A stretch of 64,000 bases of DNA from Thermodesulfatator indicus DSM 15286 (lineage in GTDB: Bacteria; Desulfobacterota; Thermodesulfobacteria; Thermodesulfobacteriales; Thermodesulfatatoraceae), in the NCBI RefSeq assembly GCF_000217795.1, contig NC_015681.1:1603244-1667243 (forward strand), read 5' to 3'. The translations under genes and the position numbers were made by a program. This document shows, piece by piece, positions 62,886-64,000 of the stretch (position 1 is its first letter; each line of letters starts with the position of its first letter). Under the pieces are notes generated by a model, which ran no database searches, had not been told where the DNA came from, and was given only the letters and a program-made list of their open reading frames with translations.

Positions 62886-63641
62886 ATGGCTGAAGAAAAA
62901 AAAGAAATACTGGAAGCGTCTCAGTCCTCTACGGGTTTAAATATTCCAAACCCTTTTTCTCTTCTTGGAACTGCAGGTCGAGCCGTAAAAGATGGAATTG
63001 TTAGTAGCCTTAAAGGCTTACAAGAGATTGAAGCCGAAATTATTACTCTTACCCGCAACACTATAATCGATGTTTTGAGAGCCGCAGGAGATGTCACCAA
63101 AGAGGGAATAAATGTTATTGCAGATACCATGAAAGGGGCTATCCAGGCCACCGAAGAAGTTGGCACTGGGGCTATAATGAGTGTTAAAAGTGTGGCAAAA
63201 GGATTGATCCTGGGTGTCCACGAAGTAGGTGGCGATGTTGTTAAAGCCGCTTCTGAAATTGCCAGAGATGCCGTAAAAAATGCCGCTGCTGTGGGAGCGG
63301 ATGTAGCCGAAGTAGCTCGTCGTACTGTAGAAGGAATAATTGAAGCTACCCGCGAAATAGGTGGAAATGTTGAGGAAGTGGCTAAAGCAGCGGTAACTGG
63401 AGCAGTAGAAGGTGCCAGTGAAATCAGCAAAACAGCTACCACTTCTGTTAAAGAAGTACTTGTCGGAGTAGTAGGTAGCACTAAAGAAGTGTTAAGCACT
63501 GCTTTGCCAAAAGGGGCCAAGTCAACTCAAGAAAAAGAACCAGAAATTATTGAAGTTAAGGCTTCGACTCCTAAGTCAGAGAATACCGAAACTAAAGAAA
63601 CGAAGAAAGAAACTAAGTCTAAAGGCAATAAAAAGTCTTAG
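62886..63641 (+). CDS. Protein with seven 22-residue amphipathic helical repeats
   Basis: The 251-residue protein has a short N-terminus and a C-terminal Lys/Glu-rich tail. Between residues 47 and 200 are seven contiguous 22-residue units: 47-68, 69-90, 91-112, 113-134, 135-156, 157-178 and 179-200. Position 2 is nearly always Val or Ile, position 1 mostly Glu, and position 16 mostly Gly (Asp in two units). Units start EVGTG, EVGGD, AVGAD, EIGGN and EISKT. The 22-residue period is that of surface-seeking amphipathic helices in apolipoproteins. AAGGAGG precedes the ATG. No known family is recognised. A coat or scaffold on a membrane or particle is inferred. Confidence 0.75.
   Translation: MAEEKKEILEASQSSTGLNIPNPFSLLGTAGRAVKDGIVSSLKGLQEIEAEIITLTRNTIIDVLRAAGDVTKEGINVIADTMKGAIQATEEVGTGAIMSVKSVAKGLILGVHEVGGDVVKAASEIARDAVKNAAAVGADVAEVARRTVEGIIEATREIGGNVEEVAKAAVTGAVEGASEISKTATTSVKEVLVGVVGSTKEVLSTALPKGAKSTQEKEPEIIEVKASTPKSENTETKETKKETKSKGNKKS
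63024..63485 (+). repeat. Coding region of the seven 66-base (22-codon) units
   Basis: The DNA encodes seven tandem 22-codon units with no spacers. Similarity is clear at protein level (Glu-Val/Ile-Gly starts, Gly at position 16) but the DNA copies have diverged, so the repeat is old and kept by selection on the protein. Confidence 0.65.
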
Positions 63642-63649
63642 TTATTGCC

Positions 63650-64000
63650 AATGGCCTCACTAGAACTTCAAAAGATTCATGAGCTCAGGGGCCGCGTGCG
63701 TTTTAGGGCCCCTGTGCTTTATCGGGCGTTTCACTTAAAGGATTATCTTGAAGGAGTCCTTTCCAGGAACGGTCACATAAAAAAAGTTAAGGTTAATCCT
63801 TTAACGGCTACTATTTTGCTTGTTTTCAAACCTGATATACCAATTGAAAAGATAGAGGCTGAACTTAAATCCTACCTTGAAAAACTGCCAAGTCCTTCTG
63901 AGGTGAAAAAACTAAAAAGTGAAGCTAAGCCGGTAGTTGCATCTTTAAAAGAAGACGGCCCCCCGTGGCATACTATGCCGGTTGAAGAAGTTTTAAAGCT
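63650..64000 (+). CDS. P-type ATPase with N-terminal HMA_2-like domain, 5' part
   Basis: Starts at ATG 63650 and runs off the right edge (117 codons seen). The first 75 residues form an HMA_2-like domain: IHELRGRVRFRAPVLYRAF, then VKVNPLTATILLVF. After a linker, PPWHTMPVEEVLK matches the start of the cation-ATPase N-terminal domain. The rest, including catalytic Asp, is outside the window. The related GRVR motif in the neighbouring HMA_2 protein suggests a shared docking role. Ion unknown; heavy metal or iron inferred from relatives. Confidence 0.7.

Noticed and set aside
62921-63520. 199-residue minus-strand frame opposite the 22-mer repeat gene
   Set aside because: It arises from the Ala/Val/Gly codon bias of the repeats read backwards; it lacks a ribosome site and its neighbours are all on the plus strand.
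1-64000. CRISPR arrays, insertion sequences and rRNA genes
   Set aside because: No regularly spaced repeats, transposase genes with inverted ends, or rRNA-like stretches were seen anywhere in the window.

Overview
The window looks like a chromosomal segment of a thermophilic, anaerobic, sulfur-compound-reducing Gram-negative bacterium, most likely in the Thermodesulfobacteriota (Thermodesulfatator/Thermosulfurimonas-like). The main reason is a complete dsrMKJOP electron-transfer operon followed by a DsrN-type amidotransferase and a ferredoxin. Rubrerythrin, a DUF763 protein, an EhaR-like HAD protein and Lys/Glu-rich proteins fit this. The placement is inference; there is no rRNA in the window. 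Base composition is judged by eye only.

Layout. 1-3.1 kb (minus): an envelope operon with a TraB-like protein, a LolA-like protein, a DUF1302-type beta-barrel and the start of an RND exporter. 3.1-4.9 kb: pyrF and DUF763. 5.0-12.4 kb: RsbRD_N protein, dsrMKJOP, terminator, dsrN, ferredoxin, terminator. 12.4-25.5 kb: housekeeping genes (M23 peptidase, dus, class II aldolase, trmI, M18 aminopeptidase, a Clp-fold membrane protease, rhomboid, EhaR-like HAD, PsiE-like, guaA, rubrerythrin, gpsA). 25.6-39.8 kb (minus): an accessory defence island. It holds a Phd-VapC pair whose toxin gene is frameshifted, then a type I restriction-modification locus in the transcription order hsdM, yhcG, ietA, ietS, hsdS, TIGR04141/DUF6119, Abi_C, hsdR, with a small CxxC ORF and a helicase remnant at its head, and tRNA-His and tRNA-Gln just beyond. 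40.3-44.7 kb: FliT-like and FlaG proteins, two response regulators (one HD-GYP), a kinase-like protein, dprA. 44.7-49.5 kb: topA, a small zinc-ribbon gene interrupted by an in-frame TGA, a nucleoside phosphorylase, tatA, resB, tRNA-Val. 49.5-57.1 kb: hicBA, then the translation operon thrS-infC-rpmI-rplT-pheS-pheT-ihf-merR. 57.1-61.9 kb: a clearly AT-richer patch with an alpha/beta hydrolase and three surface-polysaccharide genes, one a PHP-glycosyltransferase fusion. 62.1-64 kb: DUF5132, an HMA_2 protein, a protein built of seven 22-residue amphipathic repeats, and the start of a P-type ATPase.

The regions most worth a second look are four. (1) The defence island: the IetAS protease/ATPase pair and two further accessory genes sit inside an hsd operon, hsdS looks compositionally mosaic, and there is an operator-like repeat array with 21-bp phasing between yhcG and ietA. 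(2) The cluster at the right end, which resembles a metal-storage or membrane-compartment locus (ferrosome-like by inference) and includes an apolipoprotein-like 22-mer repeat protein. (3) The in-frame TGA in the small zinc-ribbon gene after topA, followed at a suitable distance by a bSECIS-like hairpin. (4) The dsr cluster, whose ferredoxin has Asp in place of the second cysteine of cluster I.
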